Of a stretch of DNA of 64,000 bases, positions 27,439 to 36,506 are shown in pieces; within the stretch, counting starts at the first letter, position 1; every line of letters starts with the position of its first letter. Both the position numbers and the translations under genes were made by a program. This DNA is from Pseudomonas cedrina subsp. cedrina (lineage in GTDB: Bacteria; Pseudomonadota; Gammaproteobacteria; Pseudomonadales; Pseudomonadaceae). The stretch is taken from contig NZ_MNPW01000004.1 in assembly GCF_001983175.1 (NCBI RefSeq), positions 1 through 64,000 on the forward strand, given 5' to 3'. The notes beneath the pieces were generated by a model. That model was not told the origin of the DNA. It saw only the letters and a list, made by a program, of their open reading frames with translations, and made no database searches.

Positions 27439-27990
27439 TTAAGGATACTGCGAGTTATGAGTGGCGCGTTTGAGTTGTTCGCGCGCCCTGGACAGACGCG
27501 AACGAACAGTGCCGATAGGAATATCCAGAGCGTCCGCCGTGTCCTGATAGCTGCCGTCGGTTTCCAGCGAGGCGTACAGTGTCTTGCGCATTTCCACCGG
27601 CAGATGGTCGATAGCGCTGAGGGTTTTTTCCAGGCGACGGTTGACCTCGAACTCCCAGTCCAGGTTGTGGTTATCGTCCTGCCCATGCCACAAGGCCTCA
27701 TCGAATTCACAATGCACGGGCTTGGCGTACAAGCGCCTGAAGTGATTGCGGATGAGGTTTTGCGCAATACCGCACATCCAGGTGCTAAGCGTCGCATTGC
27801 CGCTGAAACGTTCCCGGTTGCGCCAGGCTTCCAGGTACGTCAACTGCAAAAGGTCATCGGCATCTTCCGGGTTGAGTACGCGCTTGTGAATGAAGCGCCG
27901 AAGTTTTTTTTGCTGATCGTCCGTCAGGTGAAGCATGAATTGAGGCGAGCTGCCAACGAGGTGCGCTAAAGCTTCAATAGGGATATTCAT
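27439..27990 (-). CDS. rspL: ECF sigma factor RspL (HrpL family)
   Basis: A 183-residue ECF-type RNA polymerase sigma factor. Region 2 is seen around DADDLLQLTYLEAWRNRERF (about residues 43-62) and region 4 around SYQDTADALDIPIGTVRSRL (about 146-165). HrpL-family factors read hrp boxes; three clear boxes in this window face type III genes. The ATG at 27990 is chosen because AAGGAA precedes it; the open frame extends to 28074 without family-like sequence. Upstream lie a sigma-54 promoter and an IHF site, so RspR activation is expected. It is divergent from the hrpJ operon. Confidence 0.92.
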   Translation of the reverse strand: MNIPIEALAHLVGSSPQFMLHLTDDQQKKLRRFIHKRVLNPEDADDLLQLTYLEAWRNRERFSGNATLSTWMCGIAQNLIRNHFRRLYAKPVHCEFDEALWHGQDDNHNLDWEFEVNRRLEKTLSAIDHLPVEMRKTLYASLETDGSYQDTADALDIPIGTVRSRLSRAREQLKRATHNSQYP

Positions 27991-28043
27991 GATTATTTCC
28001 TTGGAGTAGACGCAGTCGAAAAGGTATCGACGGGAACCCCTTT

Positions 28044-28060
28044 TGCGCTGGCTATGCCAA
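28044..28060 (-). promoter_or_regulatory. Sigma-54 promoter of rspL
   Basis: On the minus strand TTGGCATAGCCAGCGCA gives GG, ten bases, GC, the invariant -24/-12 geometry of sigma-54 promoters. The -12 element departs slightly from consensus TTGC. It lies about 55 bases before the rspL ATG. P. syringae hrpL is likewise sigma-54-dependent. Confidence 0.75.
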
Positions 28061-28074
28061 GGAAATGAACTCAA

Positions 28075-28087
28075 TAACTATTTGATT
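28075..28087 (-). promoter_or_regulatory. IHF binding site upstream of the rspL promoter
   Basis: AATCAAATAGTTA on the minus strand matches the IHF consensus WATCAANNNNTTR at every position. It lies just upstream of the sigma-54 element in AT-rich DNA, where bending would bring RspR to the polymerase. Confidence 0.65.
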
Positions 28088-28193
28088 TATAATGATAAAT
28101 ATCTAGAAATAAGATGATTTTGTGCAGTGATTGGCATAGAGCCCTGAAGCTCTGTGCAAGTCCTTTCAAATTCGTCGTGGGATCCGACGGGAT

Positions 28194-28222
28194 GGAACCG
28201 TTTGAGTGGGTCTTGCCACACA
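28194..28222 (+). promoter_or_regulatory. hrp box of the hrpJ operon
   Basis: GGAACC, a 16-base spacer, then CCACACA: a perfect match to the HrpL promoter consensus. It lies 30 bases before the hrpJ start and should drive the eleven-gene operon to hrcU. Confidence 0.92.
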
Positions 28223-28252
28223 GGGAAACACTCTTCCTGTGCAGGTCTGTTC

Positions 28253-29317
28253 ATGAAAGTCGAATCCTCTTCCGATGTGCAAACGGTCCAACTACTGGAT
28301 CAACCTGCTGTCATCCAGACCTCTACGCCGGTGCCCGTCAATGGTGTGGATGAACTCGCTCACCTGTTCAATCAGGAAGTGGCAAACAACAGTCAGCCGT
28401 TGAGTCAGCGCAAGATGAGCGTGCGCGTGCCGCCGATTGAAAAAATGGCGGAGCTGTATCGCCAGTTGGGGCATCCGGCCAAGAAGACCCTGGCAATGAT
28501 GTCGTTGCTGGCAAGGGAAGCGTTACGCCAGCGCGCTGACGTTAAAGACTTGCTGGAGCTTTCCGAGGGCGACCCCGCGCGCGCGTTCGTCGTCCTGACG
28601 CATGTGGCGGCGCAGGCGGACGCCGAGGTGCGACCCTCCGAAGCGGCCTTGGCGCGGGATGCCATCGCCAAACTGGAGGTCCGTTTCAAAGGGGAGATCC
28701 AGGCCGGCCTGAACATCGCTCTGGCGCTGCAAGCGGCCAGTGTCGACCCGCAGGAGCGCCAGGCGCTGCGTACGCTCTACTACGCCAGTGTGGTTACACG
28801 ACAATCGTTGGCGACGATGATGCAAGCGCTGCTGGGGGTGTACGGAGGCGAGCGGTTTGGCGACGGGCTCAGGGTGATGCGAAAAGCCTTGGCGGACGAC
28901 ATCGCGGCCAAGGTGTCTTCAATGCCGACACCTCTGTTGCGCAGCTTGTTACTGGGCCTGCAGAGCTGTGGACAGTTGAGCGGCGTGTTGGCGGGTTGTC
29001 ATGCGCTGGTCGAGCGCCTGGGTATAGATCACGACGCAGTGAACCTGCTGCAGCGCATGCTGAGTTTCGCCGGCACCGGCATCACAGCGGCTGAAATCCT
29101 GCGGATCGGTGATGAACTGGCAGGCGGCCCTGACGAGCGCAAGTTGGTCTCGCTCAATGCGCTCTACCCATTGGTCCAGCAATTGCCACTGGCGTTGTGG
29201 CTCGACAGCCGGGTACGCGAAGAAACCCTTCGTAGTTTCCTGGCGGTGATCGGAGAAATGGACCGTATAACGCGCGGCCCTGCACGTTTTCCAGGTGAGC
29301 TGGGGGCCATGGCGTGA
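28253..29317 (+). CDS. hrpJ: Type III secretion gatekeeper HrpJ (SctW)
   Basis: A 354-residue protein of the HrpJ/YopN/InvE family, which controls the order of secretion of translocon and effector proteins. The sequence around LSQRKMSVRVPPIEKMAELYRQ (about residues 46-67) starts the conserved helical region. It is the first gene after the hrp box, as in P. syringae. The ATG at 28253 is used; the frame is open from 28154 but that part overlaps the hrp box. The stop overlaps the GTG start of hrcV. Confidence 0.9.
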   Translation: MKVESSSDVQTVQLLDQPAVIQTSTPVPVNGVDELAHLFNQEVANNSQPLSQRKMSVRVPPIEKMAELYRQLGHPAKKTLAMMSLLAREALRQRADVKDLLELSEGDPARAFVVLTHVAAQADAEVRPSEAALARDAIAKLEVRFKGEIQAGLNIALALQAASVDPQERQALRTLYYASVVTRQSLATMMQALLGVYGGERFGDGLRVMRKALADDIAAKVSSMPTPLLRSLLLGLQSCGQLSGVLAGCHALVERLGIDHDAVNLLQRMLSFAGTGITAAEILRIGDELAGGPDERKLVSLNALYPLVQQLPLALWLDSRVREETLRSFLAVIGEMDRITRGPARFPGELGAMA

Positions 29318-31407
29318 CTGCGCTTTCGGCCATCAACCGCTTTTTGCTCAAGGTGGCGCAGCGCGCCGAAGTATTGGGCGCCGTGGTGGTGATGGCCATC
29401 GTATTCATCTTTATCGTGCCGCTGCCCACCTGGCTGGTGGACATTCTGATCGCGCTCAATATCTGCATCTCGTGCCTGCTGATCGTGCTGGCGCTCTACC
29501 TTCCGGGCCCCCTGGCATTTTCGTCGTTCCCGTCGATTCTGCTGTTGACCACCATGTTTCGCCTGGCGCTATCGATTGCGACGACGCGCTTGATCCTGCT
29601 GGAGCAGGACGCTGGTGACATCGTCGAGGCGTTCGGCAATTTTGTGGTCGGCGGCAACCTGGCCGTGGGGATGGTGATCTTCCTGATCCTGACCCTGGTC
29701 AACTTCCTGGTGATCACCAAGGGCTCGGAGCGGGTGGCCGAAGTGGCGGCGCGTTTCAGCCTGGATGCGATGCCCGGCAAGCAAATGTCCATCGACAGCG
29801 ACCTGCGTGCCGGCCTGATTGACGGCATGCAGGCACGGGACAAACGCGAGCAGTTGTCTCGTGAGAGTCAATTGTTTGGAGCCATGGATGGCGCCATGAA
29901 GTTCGTCAAGGGTGACGCCATTGCGGGTTTGATCATCGTCGTGGTCAACCTGTTGGGGGGCTTCTCCACGGGCATGTTCCAGCACGGCTTGAGCGCTGCC
30001 GATTCAATGGCGCTGTATTCGGTGCTGACCATCGGCGATGGCCTGATCGCGCAGATTCCGGCGCTGCTGATCTCCCTTACCGCCGGCATGATCATCACCC
30101 GTGTAGCGCCGGACGGGCGCAGGGGCGTCAGCAACATGGGCGCCGAAATTGCCCGGCAAATGACCAGCGAGCCCAAGAGCTGGATGATCGCCTCCGTGGG
30201 GATGCTCGCCTTTGCCGCGGTACCTGGCATGCCTACCGGGGTGTTTATTCTCATCGCGCTGATCACCGGCAGCCTGGGGTATTACCTGATGCGCCAGCGC
30301 CAACGGCAGGAGCAACCCGAAGCAGAAACCGCCGAAGCGGTGCGCCCCGAAGAGAACGGCCGTGAAGACTTGCGCGGGTTCGATCCGTCCAGGCCCTACC
30401 TGTTGCAGTTCTCACCGGTGCTGCGGGGGACCCCTGAAGTGACGGATCTTATTCATTCGATCCGCCAGGCCCGCAATGCGCTGGTCGCCAATATTGGCCT
30501 GACACTGCCACCGTTCGAGGTTGAGCTTGATGACTCATTGGCCGACGATGAAATGCGCTTCTGCGTGCATGAAGTGCCGATGGTCAAGGCGTCGGTTGTC
30601 AACCATGTGGCGGTTGAGCGCAAGGCCCTGACGGTTGATCCGGAGCGCGGCATACCTGGGCTTGCGGAACGCGATGAGCAGGATTGGCTCTGGCTGGCGC
30701 CGGATGATCCGCTGCTCGACGACCCGCAGTTGGAGCGCTTCAGCGCGGCGAGCCTGATCGTTGAGCGCATGAAACAAGCCATGATGCTCAGCGGGCCGCA
30801 ATTCCTGGGGGTTCAGGAGAGCAAGTCGATCCTCAGCTGGCTGGAGCACAATCAGCCGGAATTGGTTCAGGAACTGCAGCGGATCATGCCGCTGTCGCGC
30901 TTTTCGGCGGTGCTGCAACGCCTGGCCAGCGAAGGTGTGCCGTTACGGGCCGTGCGGCTGATTGTCGAGTCGTTGATCGAGTACGGCCAGCATGAACGTG
31001 AGCCGGACGCGTTGGCCGATTACGCGCGCATTGCGCTTAAAGCACAGATCTACCACCAGTACAGCGAAGCCGACGGTCTGCATGCCTGGTTACTGTCGCC
31101 GCAGACCGAAAACATCCTGCGCGAAGCCCTGCGCCAGACCCAGACCGGGGTGTTCTTCGCCCTGGAGGACGAACATAGCGCGGCGTTGGTCGGGCTGCTC
31201 AATCAAGCCTTTTCCGTGCGTCCGAAACTCAAGAGCGTGATGTTGGTGGCGCAGGACTTGCGCAGCCCGCTGCGCACGTTGCTGGTGGAAGAATTCAATC
31301 ACGTGCCGGTGCTGTCTTTTGCCGAACTGGGCAGCGCCTCCAAGGTCAAGGTGCTGGGACGCTTCGACCTTGGCCAGGATGAGCTGATGCGCGGTGCGGT
31401 GGCATGA
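29314..31407 (+). CDS. hrcV: Type III export gate protein HrcV (SctV)
   Basis: A 697-residue FHIPEP-family protein: an N-terminal half with about eight membrane segments, including the conserved loop FVKGDAIAGLII, and a cytoplasmic C-terminal half from about residue 330 that forms the nonameric ring. It works with HrcRSTU as the export gate. The start is GTG, overlapping the hrpJ stop. Full family length, with no sign of damage. Confidence 0.95.
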   Translation: MTALSAINRFLLKVAQRAEVLGAVVVMAIVFIFIVPLPTWLVDILIALNICISCLLIVLALYLPGPLAFSSFPSILLLTTMFRLALSIATTRLILLEQDAGDIVEAFGNFVVGGNLAVGMVIFLILTLVNFLVITKGSERVAEVAARFSLDAMPGKQMSIDSDLRAGLIDGMQARDKREQLSRESQLFGAMDGAMKFVKGDAIAGLIIVVVNLLGGFSTGMFQHGLSAADSMALYSVLTIGDGLIAQIPALLISLTAGMIITRVAPDGRRGVSNMGAEIARQMTSEPKSWMIASVGMLAFAAVPGMPTGVFILIALITGSLGYYLMRQRQRQEQPEAETAEAVRPEENGREDLRGFDPSRPYLLQFSPVLRGTPEVTDLIHSIRQARNALVANIGLTLPPFEVELDDSLADDEMRFCVHEVPMVKASVVNHVAVERKALTVDPERGIPGLAERDEQDWLWLAPDDPLLDDPQLERFSAASLIVERMKQAMMLSGPQFLGVQESKSILSWLEHNQPELVQELQRIMPLSRFSAVLQRLASEGVPLRAVRLIVESLIEYGQHEREPDALADYARIALKAQIYHQYSEADGLHAWLLSPQTENILREALRQTQTGVFFALEDEHSAALVGLLNQAFSVRPKLKSVMLVAQDLRSPLRTLLVEEFNHVPVLSFAELGSASKVKVLGRFDLGQDELMRGAVA

Positions 31408-31417
31408 GGGGCTGGTC

Positions 31418-32341
31418 ATGTCCGGCACGGAAGGTTTGATGATGTTCGAGCTGCGGGTGCTTGATGGGCGCCATCAGGGCGCTGCGCTGCCCTTGTTTGG
31501 CGAGCAATGGAGCATCGGCGCCAGCGCCGATTCTGACTTGGTGCTGACCGATCCAGGCATCGCCGAGCAGCATGCGCGGCTGCGACTCATCGATTCGAAC
31601 TGGTCGGTGCAGGCCGAGGCGGGGTTGTTGCAGGATGCCAATGGTCAGACGTTGGCACAGATCGCACACCTTGCATTGAACGTCACCTTTTCGGTGGGGA
31701 GCGTGCGGCTGTGCGTCACCTCGGCTGATGAGCCCTGGCCGCAGGCGCCAGACCCTGCGCCTTCGGTGCCGCCGCAGGTCAACGAGCCGGTGCGAACGCT
31801 TAAGTTATCGACCATTTCGCAATCGCAGCAGAAGCGCCTGATCAGCCTGGTGTTGGTGGTCACGGTCATCTTCATCGTAGTGGGCATGGCGTCCACCGGG
31901 GAGCCTGGCGCCCAGGCTTCGTTGATGCCGCCCGTGGCGCAGAAACATGAATTGGCCTCGCCCTTTGAGGTGCGCCAGCAGTTGTTGAAGATGCTCAACG
32001 AGCGGGAGCTGAGCCAGCGCATCAGCTTGCAAGTGATCAATGGGCAAGTCGCGCTCGGTGGGGACGTGTCACAGGATGACGTGGATCTGGTTGCGCGCAT
32101 GCTCAGCCGTTTTGGCGAGCAGTTCGACAGCGCGGTGCCAGTGATCAGCCGTGTTCGCGCACGTGATGGGACGCTGCCGTTCAAGATTGTGCAGATCGTG
32201 GGCGGGCCCAATGGCCACGTGGTGCTGGAGGAGGGCAGCCGACTGTTTGTCGGGGATGAAGTGGATGGCTTGCGCCTGGTGCTGATCGACAACAGCAAAG
32301 TGGTCTTCGATGGCGTTCAACGTTATGAGGTGCGCTGGTGA
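31418..32341 (+). CDS. hrpQ: Type III inner-membrane ring protein HrpQ (SctD)
   Basis: A 307-residue protein with an N-terminal FHA-like cytoplasmic domain (FELRVLDGRHQGAALPL onward), one membrane segment ISLVLVVTVIFIVVGMA (about residues 142-158) and a periplasmic C-terminal domain with ring-building motifs. It corresponds to the outer inner-membrane ring that encloses HrcJ. The start at 31418 is used (GAGGGG ahead); ATGs at 31439 and 31442 are equally possible and would give a protein beginning MFELRV. The stop overlaps hrcN. Confidence 0.87.
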   Translation: MSGTEGLMMFELRVLDGRHQGAALPLFGEQWSIGASADSDLVLTDPGIAEQHARLRLIDSNWSVQAEAGLLQDANGQTLAQIAHLALNVTFSVGSVRLCVTSADEPWPQAPDPAPSVPPQVNEPVRTLKLSTISQSQQKRLISLVLVVTVIFIVVGMASTGEPGAQASLMPPVAQKHELASPFEVRQQLLKMLNERELSQRISLQVINGQVALGGDVSQDDVDLVARMLSRFGEQFDSAVPVISRVRARDGTLPFKIVQIVGGPNGHVVLEEGSRLFVGDEVDGLRLVLIDNSKVVFDGVQRYEVRW

Positions 32342-33696
32342 ACGCCGAACTGCAAGCGCGTCTCGACGCCTGGCAGCAGCGCCAGGCCCGGTCGTTGGCC
32401 ACCTTCGCGCCCGTGACGATGCGCGGTCGAATCCAGCGCGTGAATGGCATGTTGCTGCAGTGCCGGCTGCCTCAGGCGCGTATTGGCGATTTGTGCCAGG
32501 TAGAAAAAAAGCCTGGCGACTACATGCTGGCGGAAATCATCGGTTTCGATCAACAGGACGCCGTGCTCAGTGCCTTGGGTAACCTGGAAGGCGTGCAAGT
32601 GGGGGCCGGCGTGGAGCGTCTTGGTGTTTCGCATCGGGTGCAGGTCAACGATGCATTGCTGGGCCAGGTGCTGGATGGTTTCGGCCGGCCGATTACGGGG
32701 GAAGGCCCCAGTGCGTTTGTCGAGACGCACGTTGCGGATTCCAGCGCGGTGCTGTGCGAGGCGCCTCTGCCCACCGAGCGGCCACGCATCAGCCGCGCGC
32801 TCGCCACCGGGGTGCGTTCGATCGACGGCTTGCTCACACTGGGCGAAGGCCAGCGTGTAGGCCTGTTCGCCGGAGCCGGCTGCGGCAAGACCACGTTGTT
32901 GGCCGAGATCGCCCGTAACGTTGATTGCGATGTCATCGTGTTCGGCCTGATCGGCGAGCGGGGCCGGGAGCTGCGCGAATTTCTCGATCATGAACTCGAC
33001 GAACAACTGCGCTCCAAAGCGGTACTGGTGTGTGCAACGTCCGATCGTTCCAGCATGGAACGGGCACGTGCAGCCTTTACCGCCACCGCATTGGCTGAAG
33101 GTTTCCGGCGCAAGGGGAAACGGGTATTGCTGCTGATTGACTCCCTGACCCGCTTCGCCCGTGCCCAGCGCGAAATCGGCCTGGCCGCCGGCGAACCCCT
33201 GGGCCGCGGCGGCCTGCCGCCTTCGGTGTACAGCCTGTTGCCGCGGCTGGTAGAGCGCGCGGGGTTGACCCGTGAAGGTGTGATCACCGCGATCTACACC
33301 GTACTGATCGAGCAAGACTCCATGAATGACCCGGTGGCCGACGAAGTTCGCTCGCTGCTCGACGGCCATATCGTGCTGTCCCGTAAGTTGGCCGAGCGTG
33401 GGCACTACCCGGCGGTGGACGTGCTGGCGAGCCTGTCGCGGATCTTGAGCAACGTCGCCGAGCCTGCGGATATCCAGGCGGGTACGGCGTTGCGACGTTT
33501 GCTGTCGGCCTACCAGCAGATCGAACTGATGCTCAAGCTGGGGGAATACCAGCCGGGCAGCGACGCGCTGACCGACCTGGCAGTGGACAGTCGCCAGGCT
33601 GTCGATGGTTTTTTGCGCCAGGACTTGCGTGAGCCCGCATCGATGGAAACCACGCTGGAACACCTCAAGGAGCTGACGGCCAATGTCCCATTCTGA
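32338..33696 (+). CDS. hrcN: Type III secretion ATPase HrcN (SctN)
   Basis: A 452-residue flagellar/type III ATPase. Walker A is GAGCGKTT (about residues 180-187), Walker B is RVLLLIDSLTRFA (about 262-274), and GERGREL is also present. It unfolds substrates and strips chaperones at the base of the injectisome. The GTG start overlaps the hrpQ stop and its end overlaps hrpO by 14 bases. Confidence 0.95.
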   Translation: MNAELQARLDAWQQRQARSLATFAPVTMRGRIQRVNGMLLQCRLPQARIGDLCQVEKKPGDYMLAEIIGFDQQDAVLSALGNLEGVQVGAGVERLGVSHRVQVNDALLGQVLDGFGRPITGEGPSAFVETHVADSSAVLCEAPLPTERPRISRALATGVRSIDGLLTLGEGQRVGLFAGAGCGKTTLLAEIARNVDCDVIVFGLIGERGRELREFLDHELDEQLRSKAVLVCATSDRSSMERARAAFTATALAEGFRRKGKRVLLLIDSLTRFARAQREIGLAAGEPLGRGGLPPSVYSLLPRLVERAGLTREGVITAIYTVLIEQDSMNDPVADEVRSLLDGHIVLSRKLAERGHYPAVDVLASLSRILSNVAEPADIQAGTALRRLLSAYQQIELMLKLGEYQPGSDALTDLAVDSRQAVDGFLRQDLREPASMETTLEHLKELTANVPF

Positions 33697-34111
33697 CGTA
33701 CTGCTCGGTGAGGTCGAGACGCTGCGGCGCCTGCGTCGGCACCGGGCTGACCGGGCCGAACGTGCCCTGCGCGAAGCGAAGCGGGCCCAGCAGGCGCTGC
33801 TGGCGCATATCCAGCAGGCCCAGGATGCGCTTGAGCAAACCCGGCAGGAGGAAGCCCTGCAAAGTGCACAGCTGCTCAGCCGGCACCAGGGCCAGGTTCT
33901 GAGCATGCAGGCCCTGAAATCCTGGGGAACACAGGAGCGTTCGCTGTCTGCCAACACCCGCCGCGAAATGGGCCAGTTGGAGGCATTGAAGGGACAGCGG
34001 GAAGAAAAGCAAACCCGCGTCGGCAGTGCCCAGAAACAAGTCACCGAATGCCTGCGTCAGGTGGAAAAACTTCAAGAACTGTCTCTTTTACTGGCGCAGG
34101 AGCCGACATGA
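33683..34111 (+). CDS. hrpO: Type III stalk protein HrpO (SctO)
   Basis: A 142-residue protein that is almost wholly charged coiled coil (Arg, Glu, Gln, Ala-rich heptads). It fits the HrpO/YscO stalk, which inserts into the HrcN hexamer like the ATPase gamma subunit. Sequence conservation in this family is low, so size, composition and position between hrcN and hrpP carry the call. Confidence 0.83.
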   Translation: MSHSDVLLGEVETLRRLRRHRADRAERALREAKRAQQALLAHIQQAQDALEQTRQEEALQSAQLLSRHQGQVLSMQALKSWGTQERSLSANTRREMGQLEALKGQREEKQTRVGSAQKQVTECLRQVEKLQELSLLLAQEPT

Positions 34112-34566
34112 CCCAGGTTTCAGATAAACCCGCTGAACGTCCACGCCTGCGTGAAGCGCGAGAGGACCGTGAGTCGGGAACCGCGGGCGTGGTGCCGGCG
34201 GAATTGACGCGGTTATTCGCGCAGTTGTGGACCGATGACGGGGACGGCTCGGGTGCGCACACTTCGCTGTCGGGTACGAAGGGGGGGGACAGCATTGCCA
34301 TGATCGAGGCAATTGCCGAACACTTGGCACCTCGTATTCAAGCTGTCTCGCAATGGCCGCTTCAGGCCGTGTTGTACGTGCCTCGTCTGGGGCGGATCAA
34401 CGCCCGCGTACGCCGCGAGCAGGGCGCCTGGAGTATCGATCTGGAAGCGCAAGAGGATGCGACCGCGCGCTGGCTCAGTGGCGTACGGCAACCCTGTGAG
34501 GACCGGCTCGCGGTGGCGCTGGGGCAGCCGGTCAGCCTGCACCTGTCTACTGTCGGCCGCGCATGA
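34108..34566 (+). CDS. hrpP: Type III secretion protein HrpP (SctP, substrate switch)
   Basis: A 152-residue protein in the HrpP/YscP position. The N-terminal part is low-complexity and the C-terminal part (about residues 85-150, QWPLQAVLYVPRLGRINARV) resembles the substrate-switch domain. It would set pilus length and switch secretion to effectors. Start overlaps the hrpO stop (ATGA) and the end overlaps hrcQ. Confidence 0.8.
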   Translation: MTQVSDKPAERPRLREAREDRESGTAGVVPAELTRLFAQLWTDDGDGSGAHTSLSGTKGGDSIAMIEAIAEHLAPRIQAVSQWPLQAVLYVPRLGRINARVRREQGAWSIDLEAQEDATARWLSGVRQPCEDRLAVALGQPVSLHLSTVGRA

Positions 34567-35576
34567 TATTGCCGCTGCTGAGCTTGCCTGCGGTCAAGGG
34601 CGACACGGTTGCCGCGCGTCGTCGACTCGGGCGTGGCCTCTGCCTGCCGTTTCAGGTGGCCGAACAGCGTGGTCAATTACGGCTCGAACCGGGCCGTGCT
34701 CCCGCAGCGGGCGAGGCTGTGTGCTTCGAAACCGTGTGCGGTGTGCTGGCGCTTGCTGAGGCCGGGCCGTTGCTCAGCCTGTTGGGTGAATGCCCGGTGA
34801 CGTTGGCCCCATCCGGCAACGATCCGGACTCCTGGTTCTGGGCGCTGTTCCAGCATCACCTGAGCCCTCAGGTAATAGCGCTGCTGGGCTACGTACGATT
34901 GCTGGAGGCCCCGCGACCCAAAGCGTTCGGCTGCCGACTCAGCGTGACTCTGGGGCAATCCCGGGTCGAGGGGTATGTGTGGCTGACCCCCGAAAGCTTC
35001 CTGGCGTTGTGCGAAGCCGGGCCATGGCGTGCTACGGCCGCGCCGCTGCCGGCATCGTTTCCACTGGCCATTGCGGTGACCCTTGGGCGCGTGCAGTTAC
35101 CGATCGCGCAAGCCCGCAGCCTGCGCGCCGGTGACGTGCTGGTGCTCGAGCAGACGTTCTTTCGCGCCCAGGGCAATGGTTACCTGCAGCTGGGCACCCG
35201 GCGACTGCACGGGTGCATTGACGATGACAGCGGGCCGTTGTGCCTGACCCTTACTTCAATCGAGGACACGTCTGTGGACGAAGAATTCATAGCCCCCCAC
35301 TACCCTGGGGATGAGGACGGCGAGCCCGTGGTGGATGTATTCGGTCACGAGCCGTTCGATGAGCTGAGCATGGCGTTGAACGTACGCTGCGGCACGCTGA
35401 ACCTGACCCTGGGTGAGTTGCGCAACCTCGCGCCCGGTGCGGTGCTGGGCATCGCCGGCTATGCGCCGGGCATGGCCGGGCTTTATTACGGCGACCGGCC
35501 CATCGGCCAGGGGCAGTTGGTGGAAGTCGACGGGCGGCTGGGCTTGCAGCTGTCCCGTGTGATGTTCGGACGATGA
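34563..35576 (+). CDS. hrcQ: Type III C-ring protein HrcQ (SctQ), undivided
   Basis: A 337-residue SctQ with the SpoA/SPOA surface at the C-terminus (about residues 265-337, LSMALNVRCGTLNLTLGELRNL). In P. syringae this protein is encoded as two genes, hrcQa and hrcQb; here one unbroken frame covers both. A GTG at 35274 in the same frame, with GAGG 8 bases ahead, could start a separate protein of about 100 residues equal to the SctQ-C or HrcQb part. It forms cytoplasmic sorting-platform pods with HrpE and HrpD. Confidence 0.9.
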   Translation: MILPLLSLPAVKGDTVAARRRLGRGLCLPFQVAEQRGQLRLEPGRAPAAGEAVCFETVCGVLALAEAGPLLSLLGECPVTLAPSGNDPDSWFWALFQHHLSPQVIALLGYVRLLEAPRPKAFGCRLSVTLGQSRVEGYVWLTPESFLALCEAGPWRATAAPLPASFPLAIAVTLGRVQLPIAQARSLRAGDVLVLEQTFFRAQGNGYLQLGTRRLHGCIDDDSGPLCLTLTSIEDTSVDEEFIAPHYPGDEDGEPVVDVFGHEPFDELSMALNVRCGTLNLTLGELRNLAPGAVLGIAGYAPGMAGLYYGDRPIGQGQLVEVDGRLGLQLSRVMFGR

Positions 35577-36226
35577 CATTTCAGGGGGTAGACCCTCTCA
35601 TCCTGGCGCTGTTCGTGGGCGGTTTGTCGCTGATGCCCATGCTGCTGATCATTTGCACATCGTTCTTGAAGATAGTCATTGTGCTGATGATCACCCGCAA
35701 CGCCATCGGCGTGCAGCAGGTACCGCCGAGCATGGCGGTCAACGGCATCGCGTTGGCAGCCACGCTATTCATCATGGCACCGGTCGGTTTCGAAATCGCC
35801 GAGACCGTCAAGGCTGCTCCTCTGGACACAAGCAACGTGACACTGTTTCTGCAGACAGGGAGTGAGGCGATTCAACCGTTGCGCGCATTCATGCTGCGCA
35901 ATGTGGACCCGGATGTGCTGACGCATCTGCTGGAAAACACTGCGCGCCTGTGGCCGGCGAAAATGGCGCAAGAGGTGCAGCGCGAAGACCTGATCCTATT
36001 GGTCCCGGCATTTGTACTGTCGCAACTGCAGGCGGGGTTCGAGATCGGCTTCCTGATCTACATTCCTTTCATTGTCATTGACCTTATTGTTTCCAACCTG
36101 TTGCTGGCGTTGGGCATGCAAATGGTCTCGCCGATGACGATCTCCCTACCGCTCAAACTGCTGTTGTTCGTGATGGTGTCCGGTTGGTCGCGTCTGCTCG
36201 ACAGCCTGTTCCTTTCCTATCTCTGA
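35573..36226 (+). CDS. hrcR: Type III export gate protein HrcR (SctR)
   Basis: A 217-residue FliP/SctR membrane protein with four hydrophobic segments. Family-typical stretches include TSFLKIVIVLMITRNAIG (about residues 26-43) and FVLSQLQAGFEIGFLIYIPF (about 143-162). Complete, unlike the partly deleted version I recall being reported for strain SBW25. Start overlaps hrcQ (ATGA). Confidence 0.95.
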   Translation: MTFQGVDPLILALFVGGLSLMPMLLIICTSFLKIVIVLMITRNAIGVQQVPPSMAVNGIALAATLFIMAPVGFEIAETVKAAPLDTSNVTLFLQTGSEAIQPLRAFMLRNVDPDVLTHLLENTARLWPAKMAQEVQREDLILLVPAFVLSQLQAGFEIGFLIYIPFIVIDLIVSNLLLALGMQMVSPMTISLPLKLLLFVMVSGWSRLLDSLFLSYL

Positions 36227-36233
36227 GTGGCTT

Positions 36234-36497
36234 ATGGAACCGATCGTGCTGTTCAAACAGGGCATGTTGCTGGTGGTGGTGCTGTCGGCACCGCCGTTGA
36301 TTGTGGCGGTGGTGGTGGGGGTCATGACGTCGCTGGTCCAGGCGCTGATGCAGGTGCAGGACCAAACGTTGCCCTTCGGGATCAAGTTGGTGGCGGTGGG
36401 GGTCACGCTGATCATGACCGGACGCTGGATCGGCGTGGAGTTGATCCAACTGATCAACCTGACCTTTGACATGATCGGCCGTTCGGCCCTGAACTGA
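36234..36497 (+). CDS. hrcS: Type III export gate protein HrcS (SctS)
   Basis: An 87-residue FliQ/SctS protein with two hydrophobic helices (about residues 10-36 and 47-77) separated by a short polar turn with QVQDQTLPFG. It joins HrcR and HrcT in the helical export gate. It lies 7 bases after hrcR. Confidence 0.94.
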   Translation: MEPIVLFKQGMLLVVVLSAPPLIVAVVVGVMTSLVQALMQVQDQTLPFGIKLVAVGVTLIMTGRWIGVELIQLINLTFDMIGRSALN

Positions 36498-36506
36498 GGC
36501 CTACCC

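Noticed and set aside
28033..28056. GGAACC on the plus strand next to the rspL promoter
   Set aside because: The 15-16 base partner position reads TGCCAAG-like sequence, not CCAC; the element coincides with the sigma-54 promoter on the other strand.
34177..34200. GGAACC inside hrpP as an internal hrp box
   Set aside because: No CCACNNA follows at 15 or 16 bases.
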